Positions 34,381 through 43,826 of a DNA stretch of 56,272 nt are shown piece after piece (the stretch's first letter is position 1; every line of letters starts with the position of its first letter). The DNA lies in NCBI GenBank assembly GCA_905235735.1, contig CAJOMU010000010.1, positions 1 to 56,272 on the forward strand. The letters run 5' to 3'. The stretch comes from an uncultured Synergistales bacterium. Its GTDB lineage: Bacteria > Synergistota > Synergistia > Synergistales > Aminobacteriaceae. A model generated the notes under the pieces. It saw only the letters and a list, made by a program, of their open reading frames with translations. It had not been told where the DNA came from and made no database searches. The position numbers and the translations under genes were made by a program.

Positions 34381-36063
34381 ATGAACACGACAGACAATAA
34401 GCGTTACATCTGGGTGATAATAAGCGCATTGGTTCAGGGCTTACTGCTGGGAATATATGCAGTGATACCTTCAGGGCCTTTGCTGTGTATGCCGTTGAGC
34501 GTGATATTCATAGTACCGTTTGTGTTCTGGCTGACGCAGGAGCATTGGGGCAGAAGGTTATTCAACTTCATTCTTGGCCTTACGCTGGTGCTTCTTGCGT
34601 TCTGGGGCTATCGTCTATGGTCATTATGGTCTGCTGACGGGTTCTATTATGTTCCGTCTCAGAAGAGTGAACTGATCCGCATATCAATGACTGTCTTCCT
34701 GACGATACCGTTCTTTCAGTGCAGGATTGCATCGTGGAGCTGGAAGTTTCCCTATAGTGAGATATTCTTCCAGTTCTGTAGGAATCTCTTCCTGATGTTT
34801 CAGGCTTCACTCGTGATTGTCGTCTTCTGGGGTCTGCTTGTAACAGCAAGTCTCCTATTTGATCTCGTTGGACTTGAGAGCGTTCCGTTTCTGATATTCA
34901 ATCCGATAACTTCAATTCCTCTTTCATCACTAACGATAGCAATCTCAATCTCAGTAGCGATTAAACATCCTGGAATTGATTCACTTGGAAGATGGCTGTT
35001 AAGTGTCCTCGCATGGTTATTGCCATTCTTTTCAGTTCTGTCTGTATTATTCCTTTTGTGTCTGCCGTTATCGGGACTTCAGAAATTATGGAGCACAGGA
35101 CAGGCCAGCACACTCATGATATTATTGCAGTTTGGAACGATTATACTTGCGAATGCAGCTTATCTTGACGGAACTAAAACCGCATTTACTAATCATTACG
35201 TCAATATTCTTGCTCAGGTATCGCTTTTATGTCTGCCCGTATACTTTGCATTAAGTCTCTATTCCGTCAGTCTCAGAATATTTCAGTATGGGCTTACAGT
35301 TGATCGCATTCAGGCAATGTTTCTTGTAGTTGTCGTTGGAATATGGGGATTAGGTTATGCACTTGCTGTTGTGATTCGCAAATGGCCGTTATGGATTGCA
35401 CATGTAAATATTTCAGCGATAATCATTCTTGCACTCATAACATCTGCTATGAATTCACCGCTGTTAGATCCGTTCAGACTTGCATCATCACATCAGCTTT
35501 CACGTCTTCAGAGCGGTGCAATTTCACCCGAAGATTTGGATTATCTGTATATGCGTTTTAATCTCGGACGTTACGGTTCTGATGTTCTCTCACAGCTTGC
35601 ACAGTCAAATAATCCTCGCGTACTTCATGGTGTGAATTCCGCAATGTCTATCACTCCGCAGGAATATCTTGAATCAGTCATGAGCAATATCCCTCCTGAA
35701 GAACATAGACGCGAGATTATCTCGAATGCAAAAGTCTATCCTGAAGGCAGAAGTCTTTCAGAAGGACAGATGAACTATTTCGTGTCTCACTGGAAGGAAC
35801 TTCAGAGCATTAAACGTCCTGATGAAATCATATTCGTGTTCATGGATGTTTCTTCTTCAAATGAGGCTCATAACCTCATTGCATTAACGCAGAGTGCAGG
35901 AATAATTTATACGCTTCATGATGATAGTTTAGCGTATTCAGGAATGATAACCGGCTCATTCAATCCGAAAGAGATAATGATCAGTGAGGGAATTCGGACA
36001 GTTGAACCGGCTTATCGTGATATTGTCATTGGCGGAGGAGTGTATCACGTCTTCAGTGAGTGA
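34381..36063 (+). CDS. multi-spanning membrane protein (DUF4153-like)
   Basis: A 560-residue protein with about ten membrane helices in its first 365 residues and a soluble C-terminal domain of roughly 180 residues. The pattern, including the RLWSLW region and the FNPITSIPLSSL loop, resembles DUF4153 proteins, whose role is unknown. The soluble end has Gln- and Ser-rich segments and is probably outside the membrane. It follows the DUF2993-like gene by 11 bases and overlaps the convergent TPR gene by 11. I cannot assign a function. Confidence 0.6.
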   Translation: MNTTDNKRYIWVIISALVQGLLLGIYAVIPSGPLLCMPLSVIFIVPFVFWLTQEHWGRRLFNFILGLTLVLLAFWGYRLWSLWSADGFYYVPSQKSELIRISMTVFLTIPFFQCRIASWSWKFPYSEIFFQFCRNLFLMFQASLVIVVFWGLLVTASLLFDLVGLESVPFLIFNPITSIPLSSLTIAISISVAIKHPGIDSLGRWLLSVLAWLLPFFSVLSVLFLLCLPLSGLQKLWSTGQASTLMILLQFGTIILANAAYLDGTKTAFTNHYVNILAQVSLLCLPVYFALSLYSVSLRIFQYGLTVDRIQAMFLVVVVGIWGLGYALAVVIRKWPLWIAHVNISAIIILALITSAMNSPLLDPFRLASSHQLSRLQSGAISPEDLDYLYMRFNLGRYGSDVLSQLAQSNNPRVLHGVNSAMSITPQEYLESVMSNIPPEEHRREIISNAKVYPEGRSLSEGQMNYFVSHWKELQSIKRPDEIIFVFMDVSSSNEAHNLIALTQSAGIIYTLHDDSLAYSGMITGSFNPKEIMISEGIRTVEPAYRDIVIGGGVYHVFSE

Positions 36064-37936
36064 AGAGGTCAGGCCATAATGGTATCCATGAGCGTGATTG
36101 AATAAGTCCAGCATCGAAATAGACAGCTAACATTGAACGTCCAGGATAACCAGAACTCGATAATTCTTCAGGCAATGGTATCTGTATCTTCATGTGAGTG
36201 TTTCTTACTGGAAGGTCTATCGTTCCGTTCATCGAATATATCACCCTTCCTCCAGTGAATGCACTCGCCCTCGTCAGTCCCAATGACGGAATATCACGAG
36301 CATATATATCAAGTTCAAGGCCGTTAAGCAGACAGAATTTGAGTAGCATCATGAGGTCATCATCAGAGAAATTGATTGAGGCATCAGCAATAACATTCGT
36401 GAGAGTGTCCTTGTGTAACAGCCAGAATGACGGCAATATACTATGAATATCACTCGCTCTTGATACCTGTGCAGGTCTGACGTTCAAAGGGAAAGTGTAA
36501 CCAGACGGGAAGGGTGAATGAAGAAACAAGGCATCAAAGTTACGAGGTCTTTGGCGTATCACACTGCACCTCATGTTCTTATCGTTCCAGACACATTGCG
36601 CTATCACTGGAGTGTTCAGTGAGTAATGCACAAATGGTGTCATGAATGACGCGTCTACGATGAAACTTTCACGGTTCTCAACATCAGTAGCTATCACTGG
36701 GTTATATATGCTCAGGAAGCCGGGCACATCATCACGTGAGGGTATCATTACGGCCTTATAGATTTTAGACGCTCCAGTATCCATGAAGTTTATATCGCCT
36801 TCTGATGATTTGAAGAATGTCCATACGTTTGGCATGTCATCATATAATGCTCCTGAATTCCTGTTTGCGTATGTTCTTGTACCGAAATCAATCATGAAGT
36901 CATAAACAGCACCTTCATCAGTGAGGACGAAGAGTTCACCGAGATTTGACCACGCTAAATCACGAGGCTTAGATACTCCTCTGATAGTGAAGTACTCAAA
37001 GGTCATGATGTTCATGATGTATATTCTGTTATTGGCCATGTCAGCAACAGCGAGCCAGTCAGCAAAGGGTTCAACGGCGACAGGTTCAAAGAGTAAATCA
37101 CCCTCACCTAAAGGAGGCGACCATTTACGCACGAGAGGAGTTGATGCGTTGAGGTTGTAGAAAGACACGTAACGTTCAGCGGGATTAGCGAGAACGAAGA
37201 AGTTATGTGCAATCATATCGACATCTGCAACAGTGATTTCAGGAAGAGTAAGCGCGTAATCAGGTGAAAGTGTCTCTAAATTCGAGATAATGTACATATC
37301 GCCGTCCGAACAGAATATCGTGAATGTTCCATCACCCATAGGAATGGCAGTAACAGGACTGTCGATTTCAGTGTAACGCAGAGGAGAATTAGACGCAAAG
37401 AAAGAAAAACTTCCAGTCTGATGAATATATAATCTGTCGCCTAAGGTATCAGGAATACATACAGTATTACCCAATGATTTTACTTTTCCCAGTCCCCTTA
37501 TGCTGAATGGCCGTGTGTATCCTGTCTTCCATTCAGTTTGAACAGTTGTCTCAGAGAATTTCCAAGTTTCAGGAACGGGAGCAGTACCCATTACGGCACG
37601 CAGGACATCATTCTGTTCATTCATGACGCGCAAGATACGGGGAGCAGAAACATCCATAGGTCTGACTTCGAGGTAACTTCTGAGAGCATTCATAGAAGCA
37701 TCAGTATCGCCCATACGATTGAGGTTGAGGGAGGATAAGAGATAATAATCGACCATGTAAGTATTATTCTGAATAGCATAGTCTAAGTATGTCTGAGCAT
37801 CACGGTAATCGCGTCTCATGAAGTGAACGTATGCATTGTTGAAATATCTTTCAGCTTCATCTAAATCAGCGCGTGGAATTTCTGCACCATAAGCAGATGA
37901 AGCCGATAATAATAACAGGAGTAAAAGTTTAAGCAA
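36053..37936 (-). CDS. secreted TPR and beta-propeller-like protein, unknown function
   Basis: A 627-residue exported protein. It has a signal peptide ending AYGA (about residue 18) and two or three TPR-like helices at about 25-115 (AERYFNNAYVHFMRRDYRDAQTYLDYAI). Then comes a long beta-rich region, about 140-400, whose repeated blade-like strands (VDMIAHNFFVLANPAERYVSFYNL, WLAVADMANNRIYIMN) suggest an NHL or six-bladed propeller. The last 230 residues include a possible von Willebrand-like segment. Start is a TTG with AAGGAG 9 bases upstream. No close family recognised; a scaffold or sensor in the periplasm is a guess. Confidence 0.6.
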   Translation of the reverse strand: MLKLLLLLLLSASSAYGAEIPRADLDEAERYFNNAYVHFMRRDYRDAQTYLDYAIQNNTYMVDYYLLSSLNLNRMGDTDASMNALRSYLEVRPMDVSAPRILRVMNEQNDVLRAVMGTAPVPETWKFSETTVQTEWKTGYTRPFSIRGLGKVKSLGNTVCIPDTLGDRLYIHQTGSFSFFASNSPLRYTEIDSPVTAIPMGDGTFTIFCSDGDMYIISNLETLSPDYALTLPEITVADVDMIAHNFFVLANPAERYVSFYNLNASTPLVRKWSPPLGEGDLLFEPVAVEPFADWLAVADMANNRIYIMNIMTFEYFTIRGVSKPRDLAWSNLGELFVLTDEGAVYDFMIDFGTRTYANRNSGALYDDMPNVWTFFKSSEGDINFMDTGASKIYKAVMIPSRDDVPGFLSIYNPVIATDVENRESFIVDASFMTPFVHYSLNTPVIAQCVWNDKNMRCSVIRQRPRNFDALFLHSPFPSGYTFPLNVRPAQVSRASDIHSILPSFWLLHKDTLTNVIADASINFSDDDLMMLLKFCLLNGLELDIYARDIPSLGLTRASAFTGGRVIYSMNGTIDLPVRNTHMKIQIPLPEELSSSGYPGRSMLAVYFDAGLIQSRSWIPLWPDLFTH

Positions 37937-37949
37937 AAGAAACAGCTCC

Positions 37950-37978
37950 TTGTAAAAAAAGTAATTGGGAAATATTAT
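37950..37978 (+). promoter_or_regulatory. promoter of the nitroreductase-phosphonate operon
   Basis: TTGTAA, a 17-base spacer and TATTAT, 34 bases before the TTG start of the nitroreductase gene. It is the best-spaced promoter in the window on this strand. No terminator lies between the nitroreductase and the phosphonate genes, so it probably drives all four. Confidence 0.65.
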
Positions 37979-38011
37979 AAACGCATAAAAACATGAAAGG
38001 AAATGAACTAA

Positions 38012-38644
38012 TTGAAGTTAAAGAGTATATTGTTGAGTGCATTATTGATGTGTGCGGTGAGTGCGAGTGCAGATAATATAAGACTGCCTGACCCTGAGAA
38101 AACTGGGGGAATGAGTTTGCGTGAGGCACTTACATTGAGACGTACAACGCGTGAATTTGGAGATAAGGATTTCAACACACAGGAACTCTCGAACATGTTA
38201 TACGCGGCAGGAGGGGTAAATCGTTCTGACGGAAAGTTAGTGTACCCTGTGGGAATGGACACGAATGACATGAAGATATATGCAGTAATGAGAGACGGAG
38301 TGTATGAGTATGAAGCGCAGTCGCATTCACTTGAACAGATAGAATACGGCGACCATAGAGCGGAATGTTCGAGTGAGGAATTCACTGGTCATGCAGGAGT
38401 GAATCTCGTGTATGTTCAGAACCTTGAAGCATGGAAGGATAGAGCAATACCCAAAGAAGTGGCCAGGACAATGGGAATATATCACACAGGAGCAATAATG
38501 CAGAATGTGTATCTCTATGCGGCAAGTGAGAACCTGAACTGTGTTGCACAGGGTACATTCAATTATGCGAAGTTACGTGAACTTCTGAAACTGAATGACA
38601 CACAGACAATAACGTTAATACAATTAATCGGAGTGAAACCATGA
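38012..38644 (+). CDS. secreted nitroreductase-family protein (SagB-type)
   Basis: A flavin-dependent nitroreductase fold with a signal peptide (to about residue 21, ending ASA). Key parts are LREALTLRRTTREFGDKDFNTQELSNMLYAAGGVNR and the C-terminal YHTGAIMQNVYLYAASENLNCVAQG, which fits SagB/thiazoline-oxidase-like enzymes. Periplasmic members exist, but their reaction is mostly unknown. TTG start with AAAGGA. The end overlaps the PEP-mutase fusion gene by 4 bases, which makes it the first gene of the phosphonate operon by position. Confidence 0.8.
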   Translation: MKLKSILLSALLMCAVSASADNIRLPDPEKTGGMSLREALTLRRTTREFGDKDFNTQELSNMLYAAGGVNRSDGKLVYPVGMDTNDMKIYAVMRDGVYEYEAQSHSLEQIEYGDHRAECSSEEFTGHAGVNLVYVQNLEAWKDRAIPKEVARTMGIYHTGAIMQNVYLYAASENLNCVAQGTFNYAKLRELLKLNDTQTITLIQLIGVKP

Positions 38645-40653
38645 GAGCATTAATTCTGAATTCAGGATTAGGTTCAAGAATGGGAGTTCTTACGAGTGAA
38701 CATCCTAAATGCATGACAGAACTAACGCACGGCGAGACAATAATATCGCGTCAGCTGGAACAGATACAAGAAGCTGGAATAAGGGACGTAATCATAACGA
38801 CAGGCTACAATGAGAGTGTATTACGAAACTACATATCAAGCATGAACATTGACCTGAATATCCGCTATGTGAACAATCCCGACTACAGAACTACGAATTA
38901 TATCTACAGCATATATCTTGCACGAGAATATTTGAATGATGATTTGCTGTTCATGCATGGAGATTTAGTATTTGAGAATGAAGTGATAGATGCAGTTCTT
39001 GAAGCTCCCAATTCAGTAATGACTGTATCATCAACGCGAGAACTTCCAGAAAAGGATTTCAAGGCAGTGATAGATAAATCAGGGAAAATTCAGAAGGTCG
39101 GAGTGAAATACTTTGATGAAGCGATGAATGCACAGCCATTGTACAAGCTGAGGCATAGAGACTGGGAGAAATGGCTCAGTGAGATAATTCGGTACTGCGA
39201 GAATGGCGATAGAGGATGTTATGCGGAGAATGCCTTGAATGACTTAGACGGAGCATGTGAAATCTATGCATGTGATGTGAGAAATATGCTGTGCAGTGAA
39301 ATAGATACGCCCGAAGATTTAGCTGTAGTAACTGAAAAACTTCATGAGATTGAATCACGAACTGTATACATAGCATTTGGAACGGACATACTTCACAGCG
39401 GACATATAAACTTAATCCGTAAGGCACGCAGACTAGGCAGGCTGATAATTGGAGTACTGACGGATGAAGCGATAATGAGTTACAGACGTTATCCGTTAGT
39501 GAGCTATGAAGACCGAAAAGCGATGTTCGAGAATATATCAGGAGTATGGAAGGTAGTAGAACAGAACAGCATATCGCACCGAGAGAACATAACGCGATAC
39601 AAGCCCGACATAATAGTACACGGAGATGACTGGAAGACGGGATTTCAGAAGCCTAATCGTGATGAAACAGTGAGTATGCTTGCGGAATACGGCGGTCGGC
39701 TGGTTGAGTATCCGTATGCGAAGAATGACAGATATGCAGAACTAGAAGCCAGAACCCGAAAAGATATATCAATGCCCGACATACGACGTGGAAGACTGCG
39801 GAGAGAATTAGCGGTTAAAGGTTTCATAACGGCAATGGAAGCGCATGACGGACTGACAGGTTTAATAGTGGAGAACACGGTTATATATAATAATGGTATG
39901 CCTAAACAGTTTGATGCGATGTGGGTAAGTTCATTATGTGATTCAACAGCGAAGGGAAAACCAGACATTGAACTAGTAGATATGACGAGCCGTTTTAGGA
40001 CGATAGAGGACATAACAGAAGTAACGACGAAGCCGATAATCTTTGACGGAGATACAGGCGGAAGACCTGAGCATTTCGTGTATACAGTGAGGACACTTGA
40101 GAGATTAGGTGTATCAATGGTAATAATAGAAGACAAGACGGGACTGAAGAAGAATTCACTGTTTGGAACGGAAGTAGAGCAGACACAGGACAGCATAGAG
40201 AGTTTCAGTGAGAAGATACGCGTAGGAAAGCGAGCACAGAAGACGAAAGAGTTCATGATATGTGCGAGAATAGAGAGCCTTATACTTGAACGGGGTATTG
40301 ATGATGCATTAGAACGTTCACATGCATTTGTGGAAGCAGGAGCGGATGCAATAATGATGCATTCGAGGAAACGTGAGCCTTATGAAATATTTGCATTCCT
40401 TGAGAGATTTCGTTCGAGTGATACGACAACACCAATAGTATTAGTACCGACGACATATAACACGATAAGGGAAGAGGAATTCAAAACACGAGGAGCGAAC
40501 ATAATAATCTATGCGAATCACTTAATGCGAGCATCAGTACCGGCAATGCAGAGAGTATCGAGGACAATTCTTGAAAATCGCAGGTCTTCAGAATGTGATG
40601 AAATGCTGATGCCATTCAGGGAGATAATCCGATTAATTCCAGCGGAGGCATGA
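38641..40653 (+). CDS. nucleotidyltransferase / cytidylyltransferase / phosphoenolpyruvate mutase fusion
   Basis: A three-domain enzyme of 670 residues. Residues 1 to about 235 are a sugar-nucleotidyltransferase fold (LNSGLGSRMGVLTSEHPKCM). Residues about 240-370 are a glycerol-3-phosphate cytidylyltransferase-like domain, AFGTDILHSGHINLI with its HxGH site. Residues about 385-670 are PEP mutase, with the signature EDKTGLKKNS and the metal-binding FDGDTGG. PEP mutase makes the carbon-phosphorus bond of phosphonopyruvate. The other two domains should activate a product with CTP. It overlaps the nitroreductase by 4 bases and precedes the reductase gene by 3. The C-P bond step is secure; the target of the cytidylyl transfer is inferred. 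Confidence 0.9.
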   Translation: MRALILNSGLGSRMGVLTSEHPKCMTELTHGETIISRQLEQIQEAGIRDVIITTGYNESVLRNYISSMNIDLNIRYVNNPDYRTTNYIYSIYLAREYLNDDLLFMHGDLVFENEVIDAVLEAPNSVMTVSSTRELPEKDFKAVIDKSGKIQKVGVKYFDEAMNAQPLYKLRHRDWEKWLSEIIRYCENGDRGCYAENALNDLDGACEIYACDVRNMLCSEIDTPEDLAVVTEKLHEIESRTVYIAFGTDILHSGHINLIRKARRLGRLIIGVLTDEAIMSYRRYPLVSYEDRKAMFENISGVWKVVEQNSISHRENITRYKPDIIVHGDDWKTGFQKPNRDETVSMLAEYGGRLVEYPYAKNDRYAELEARTRKDISMPDIRRGRLRRELAVKGFITAMEAHDGLTGLIVENTVIYNNGMPKQFDAMWVSSLCDSTAKGKPDIELVDMTSRFRTIEDITEVTTKPIIFDGDTGGRPEHFVYTVRTLERLGVSMVIIEDKTGLKKNSLFGTEVEQTQDSIESFSEKIRVGKRAQKTKEFMICARIESLILERGIDDALERSHAFVEAGADAIMMHSRKREPYEIFAFLERFRSSDTTTPIVLVPTTYNTIREEEFKTRGANIIIYANHLMRASVPAMQRVSRTILENRRSSECDEMLMPFREIIRLIPAEA

Positions 40654-40656
40654 CAG

Positions 40657-41646
40657 ATGATAATCCGAGATTACGATATACTGAATGAACAACTGAAATC
40701 ATCAGGAAGAATATTATGTATACATGGCCATTCATACGAGAAATTCACGAAACTTCGGGACATGATAAACGCTCTTCCGAATGTGATACATTTCACGGAC
40801 TTCACGCCAAATCCGAAACTTGAAGAAGCAAAGAGAGCCAGTGAAATAGAAAGTGATGTGATATTGAGTGTCGGAGGAGGAAGTGCAATAGACTTAGGGA
40901 AATATGCTAAGATGAATAACCCGAATGCAAAGCTGATAGTGATACCCACAACGGCAGGTTCAGGAAGTGAGGCTACAAGATATGCAGTGTTATACGAGAA
41001 CGGGAAGAAACTATCACTCACTGATGACAATATGCTCCCTGACTTCGTAATGTTTGACCCTGAACTGTTAAAACATCTGCCCGAATATCATCGCAAATCT
41101 TCAGCTCTTGATGCGTTCTCACATGCATTAGAATCAAGCTGGTCAGTGAACGCAAATCCTGAAAGCCGTGAATATTCGCATAAAGCATTGGGCAATATCA
41201 CCCGAATTCTTGAATGCTATCCTGAAAGTTATGACTATGAGGCCATGCAGGAAAATGCATACATAGCGGGTAAAGCAATAAATATCTCACAGACAACAGC
41301 AGGACATGCAATGAGTTACAGGATAACGGGTATATTCGGGATTGCGCACGGACATAGTACAGCATTATGCAACAGAGTATTATTCAAATGGCTTGTTGAG
41401 AACACTAAACTTGAAGCTCTGAATGATATTGCACATTCAATGAGATGTGATACTCCGGAAGAAGCCGCATCTAAGTATGAAGGCATAATAGACCGAATGA
41501 ACCTTGAAGTTCCAGTTGCAGATGAAATGCAAATGAGAGAGCTTGTGAATTCAGTTAATCCTGAGAGACTGAAGAATTTTCCTGTCTGTCTTGATGAACA
41601 TACGATACATCAATTATATTTATTGATACTGAAAGTGAGAGATTGA
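40657..41646 (+). CDS. iron-containing alcohol dehydrogenase, likely phosphonoacetaldehyde reductase
   Basis: A group III metal-dependent alcohol dehydrogenase of 329 residues. The nucleotide motif is SVGGGSAIDLGKYAK, then TTAGSGSEATRYAV. Metal ligands come from the ALDAFSHALES, AGHAMSY and IAHGHSTAL His and Asp residues. Placed between PEP mutase and phosphonopyruvate decarboxylase, it most likely reduces phosphonoacetaldehyde to 2-hydroxyethylphosphonate, as PhpC does in known phosphonate pathways. It is not an aminotransferase, so the operon does not look like one for aminoethylphosphonate. Confidence 0.87.
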   Translation: MIIRDYDILNEQLKSSGRILCIHGHSYEKFTKLRDMINALPNVIHFTDFTPNPKLEEAKRASEIESDVILSVGGGSAIDLGKYAKMNNPNAKLIVIPTTAGSGSEATRYAVLYENGKKLSLTDDNMLPDFVMFDPELLKHLPEYHRKSSALDAFSHALESSWSVNANPESREYSHKALGNITRILECYPESYDYEAMQENAYIAGKAINISQTTAGHAMSYRITGIFGIAHGHSTALCNRVLFKWLVENTKLEALNDIAHSMRCDTPEEAASKYEGIIDRMNLEVPVADEMQMRELVNSVNPERLKNFPVCLDEHTIHQLYLLILKVRD

Positions 41647-41649
41647 AAG

Positions 41650-42756
41650 ATGAATGCGAAGAGATTAGCAGAGATAATAAATGCAGATTTTTACGCAGGA
41701 GTACCAGATAGTCAGTTACGAGCGTTATGTGATTACCTTATGGACAAGTTCGGAACTGACCCGAAGCATCATATCATAGCGGCTAATGAAGGCAATGCAT
41801 GTGCAATAGCGGCAGGTTATCATCTTTCGACTGGAAAAATTCCCGTTGTGTATATGCAGAACAGCGGTGAAGGTAATATCATAAATCCATGTGCGAGTTT
41901 ACTGAATCCTGAAGTATATGCAATTCCCGTTATATTCATAATAGGCTGGAGAGGCGAACCAGGTGTACACGATGAACCTCAGCATATATATCAGGGGAAA
42001 ATAACACTCAGACTTCTTGATGACATGAACATAAAGAATTACATAATCGGACAGGATACATCTGAACATGAAGTTATAGATGTCATGAAGAAATTCCGTG
42101 AGTATCTTTCATGCGGTGAAAGTGTAGCATTCGTTATCCGCAAAGGTACACTGACGTATGATGTGAAAATGAATTACAGCAATGATTACGTTATGACACG
42201 AGAAGAAATAATACGGCACATAATCGCAGTATCGAAAGATGACCCAGTAATCAGCACAACAGGTAAAGCAAGCAGAGAATTATTTGAACTCCGTGAATCA
42301 CATGAACATGATTTCCTAACTGTCGGTTCAATGGGACATGCTTCATCAATAACACTGGGAGTATCATTGAACAAGCCAGACCGTAAAATATGGTGCATTG
42401 ACGGAGACGGAGCCGCAATAATGCATATGGGAGCGTTGACAGTGAACGGAAGCGTAAAGCCTGCAAACATGATTCACATTATAATCAATAATTCATCACA
42501 TGAAAGTGTAGGAGGATTACCCACATGCGCAGGAAGAATTAATCTTGCGGATATAGCTCGTGCCTGTGGATATGTACATGTCTTCAGTGTGAGTGATTAT
42601 GACGAATTAGACAATGTATTGAACATAGCAAAAAAAGCAGACGGTTTAACATTCATTGAGGCAAAAAGCAGAATAGGAGCGCGAAAAGATTTAGGACGGC
42701 CTACAACAAGCGCAATCGAGAACAAAGAAGCATTCATGAAATATCTTGAAGGCTAA
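41650..42756 (+). CDS. phosphonopyruvate decarboxylase
   Basis: Thiamine-diphosphate enzyme turning phosphonopyruvate into phosphonoacetaldehyde, which pulls the unfavourable PEP-mutase equilibrium forward. The start YAGVPDSQLRALCDYL, AANEGNACAIAAGYHLSTGKIP and NSGEGNIINPCASL are typical of the family. The cofactor site is GDGAAIMHMGAL with a later IINNSSHESVGG. Length 368 is the usual single-chain size. It is the last gene and overlaps yvcK convergently by 4 bases. Confidence 0.93.
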   Translation: MNAKRLAEIINADFYAGVPDSQLRALCDYLMDKFGTDPKHHIIAANEGNACAIAAGYHLSTGKIPVVYMQNSGEGNIINPCASLLNPEVYAIPVIFIIGWRGEPGVHDEPQHIYQGKITLRLLDDMNIKNYIIGQDTSEHEVIDVMKKFREYLSCGESVAFVIRKGTLTYDVKMNYSNDYVMTREEIIRHIIAVSKDDPVISTTGKASRELFELRESHEHDFLTVGSMGHASSITLGVSLNKPDRKIWCIDGDGAAIMHMGALTVNGSVKPANMIHIIINNSSHESVGGLPTCAGRINLADIARACGYVHVFSVSDYDELDNVLNIAKKADGLTFIEAKSRIGARKDLGRPTTSAIENKEAFMKYLEG

Positions 42757-43826
42757 TCATAATCAAGCCCACGAATTAATTTGAATATTACACTTGCAAG
42801 TTTGGCGGGGTCATGACGTAAAACCCTGCCTTCCTTCTTCGTCTCACTCACTCCCATTATATCCGCCTCTATGCATTCACATCCCATGCCATTTATTATG
42901 TTCCTCTGCTCATCATCAAGGTATAACGGGCTTGCCCCTTCACGCCTGTATGCTTCGATAATGTCATCTGGAATAGTTTCAGAGTTAGTGATAATGAAAT
43001 CAGGAGTGCATCCTAAAGCCGCACATATCCAGTCCAGATGTTGAAGAATATTCATGTTCTGAGTTTCGTCATGCTGGGTCATGAGATTGCAGACGTAAAT
43101 CTTCGGAGCATCTGAATGTTTAATCTTATCGGCGAATTCAGGCATAAGAATATTGGGAATAACACTAGTGAATAAACTTCCCGGCCCTAAGATAATTACA
43201 TCAGCATCATCAACTGCATCAAGAACTTCAGGTAATGGTTTAGCATCAGCAGGTTCAAGCCAAATTTCATTGAGTTCATGGCCATGTTCAGATATTGTGA
43301 GTTCTCCTCTGACATCAAGACCGTCATTAGTTTTGCCGACGAGAGTAATTCCCTCAGTAGTAACCGGCAGAACGCGACCTCGAATATTGAGCAGGTGATT
43401 TAATTGCTTAACTGCCTTGCTGAAATCCCCGTACATCTCAGTGAATGCAAGGAGTATCAGATTACCTAAACTATGACCAGCTAATTCTCCTCTGTCAAAC
43501 CTGTATTCAAGAATGCGCCTAAGTTCACTGTCATTCTCAGCGAGAGCAGTCATGCAATGCCTGACATCACCGGGCGGTAACATTCCCCATTCATTGCGGA
43601 TACGTCCTGAAGAGCCACCTTCATCAGTAACAGCTACTACAGCCGTAATGTTTCGTGTATAAGCCTTCAAACCGCGCAGCAAAGTGGATAAGCCAGTTCC
43701 TCCACCCACAGCTAAAACGTAAGGCCCACGCGATAAACGTTTATCGTTATGCCTTGACCTGTTGAACCTTCCCGACAATAAGAAAATAACCGCAAAAGCA
43801 GTCAATGCACCAAGAAAAAAACTCAT
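42753..43826 (-). CDS. yvcK: YvcK/CofD-like gluconeogenesis factor
   Basis: A conserved regulator of carbon metabolism and cell-wall synthesis, with a CofD-like nucleotide fold. An N-terminal hydrophobic helix precedes VLAVGGGTGLSTLLRGLK, then VVAVTDEGGSSGRIR and LPPGDVRHCM. It binds UDP-sugars in Bacillus. 357 residues. It overlaps rapZ by 4 bases (ATGA), and the rapZ-yvcK pair is a classical arrangement. Confidence 0.93.
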   Translation of the reverse strand: MSFFLGALTAFAVIFLLSGRFNRSRHNDKRLSRGPYVLAVGGGTGLSTLLRGLKAYTRNITAVVAVTDEGGSSGRIRNEWGMLPPGDVRHCMTALAENDSELRRILEYRFDRGELAGHSLGNLILLAFTEMYGDFSKAVKQLNHLLNIRGRVLPVTTEGITLVGKTNDGLDVRGELTISEHGHELNEIWLEPADAKPLPEVLDAVDDADVIILGPGSLFTSVIPNILMPEFADKIKHSDAPKIYVCNLMTQHDETQNMNILQHLDWICAALGCTPDFIITNSETIPDDIIEAYRREGASPLYLDDEQRNIINGMGCECIEADIMGVSETKKEGRVLRHDPAKLASVIFKLIRGLDYD

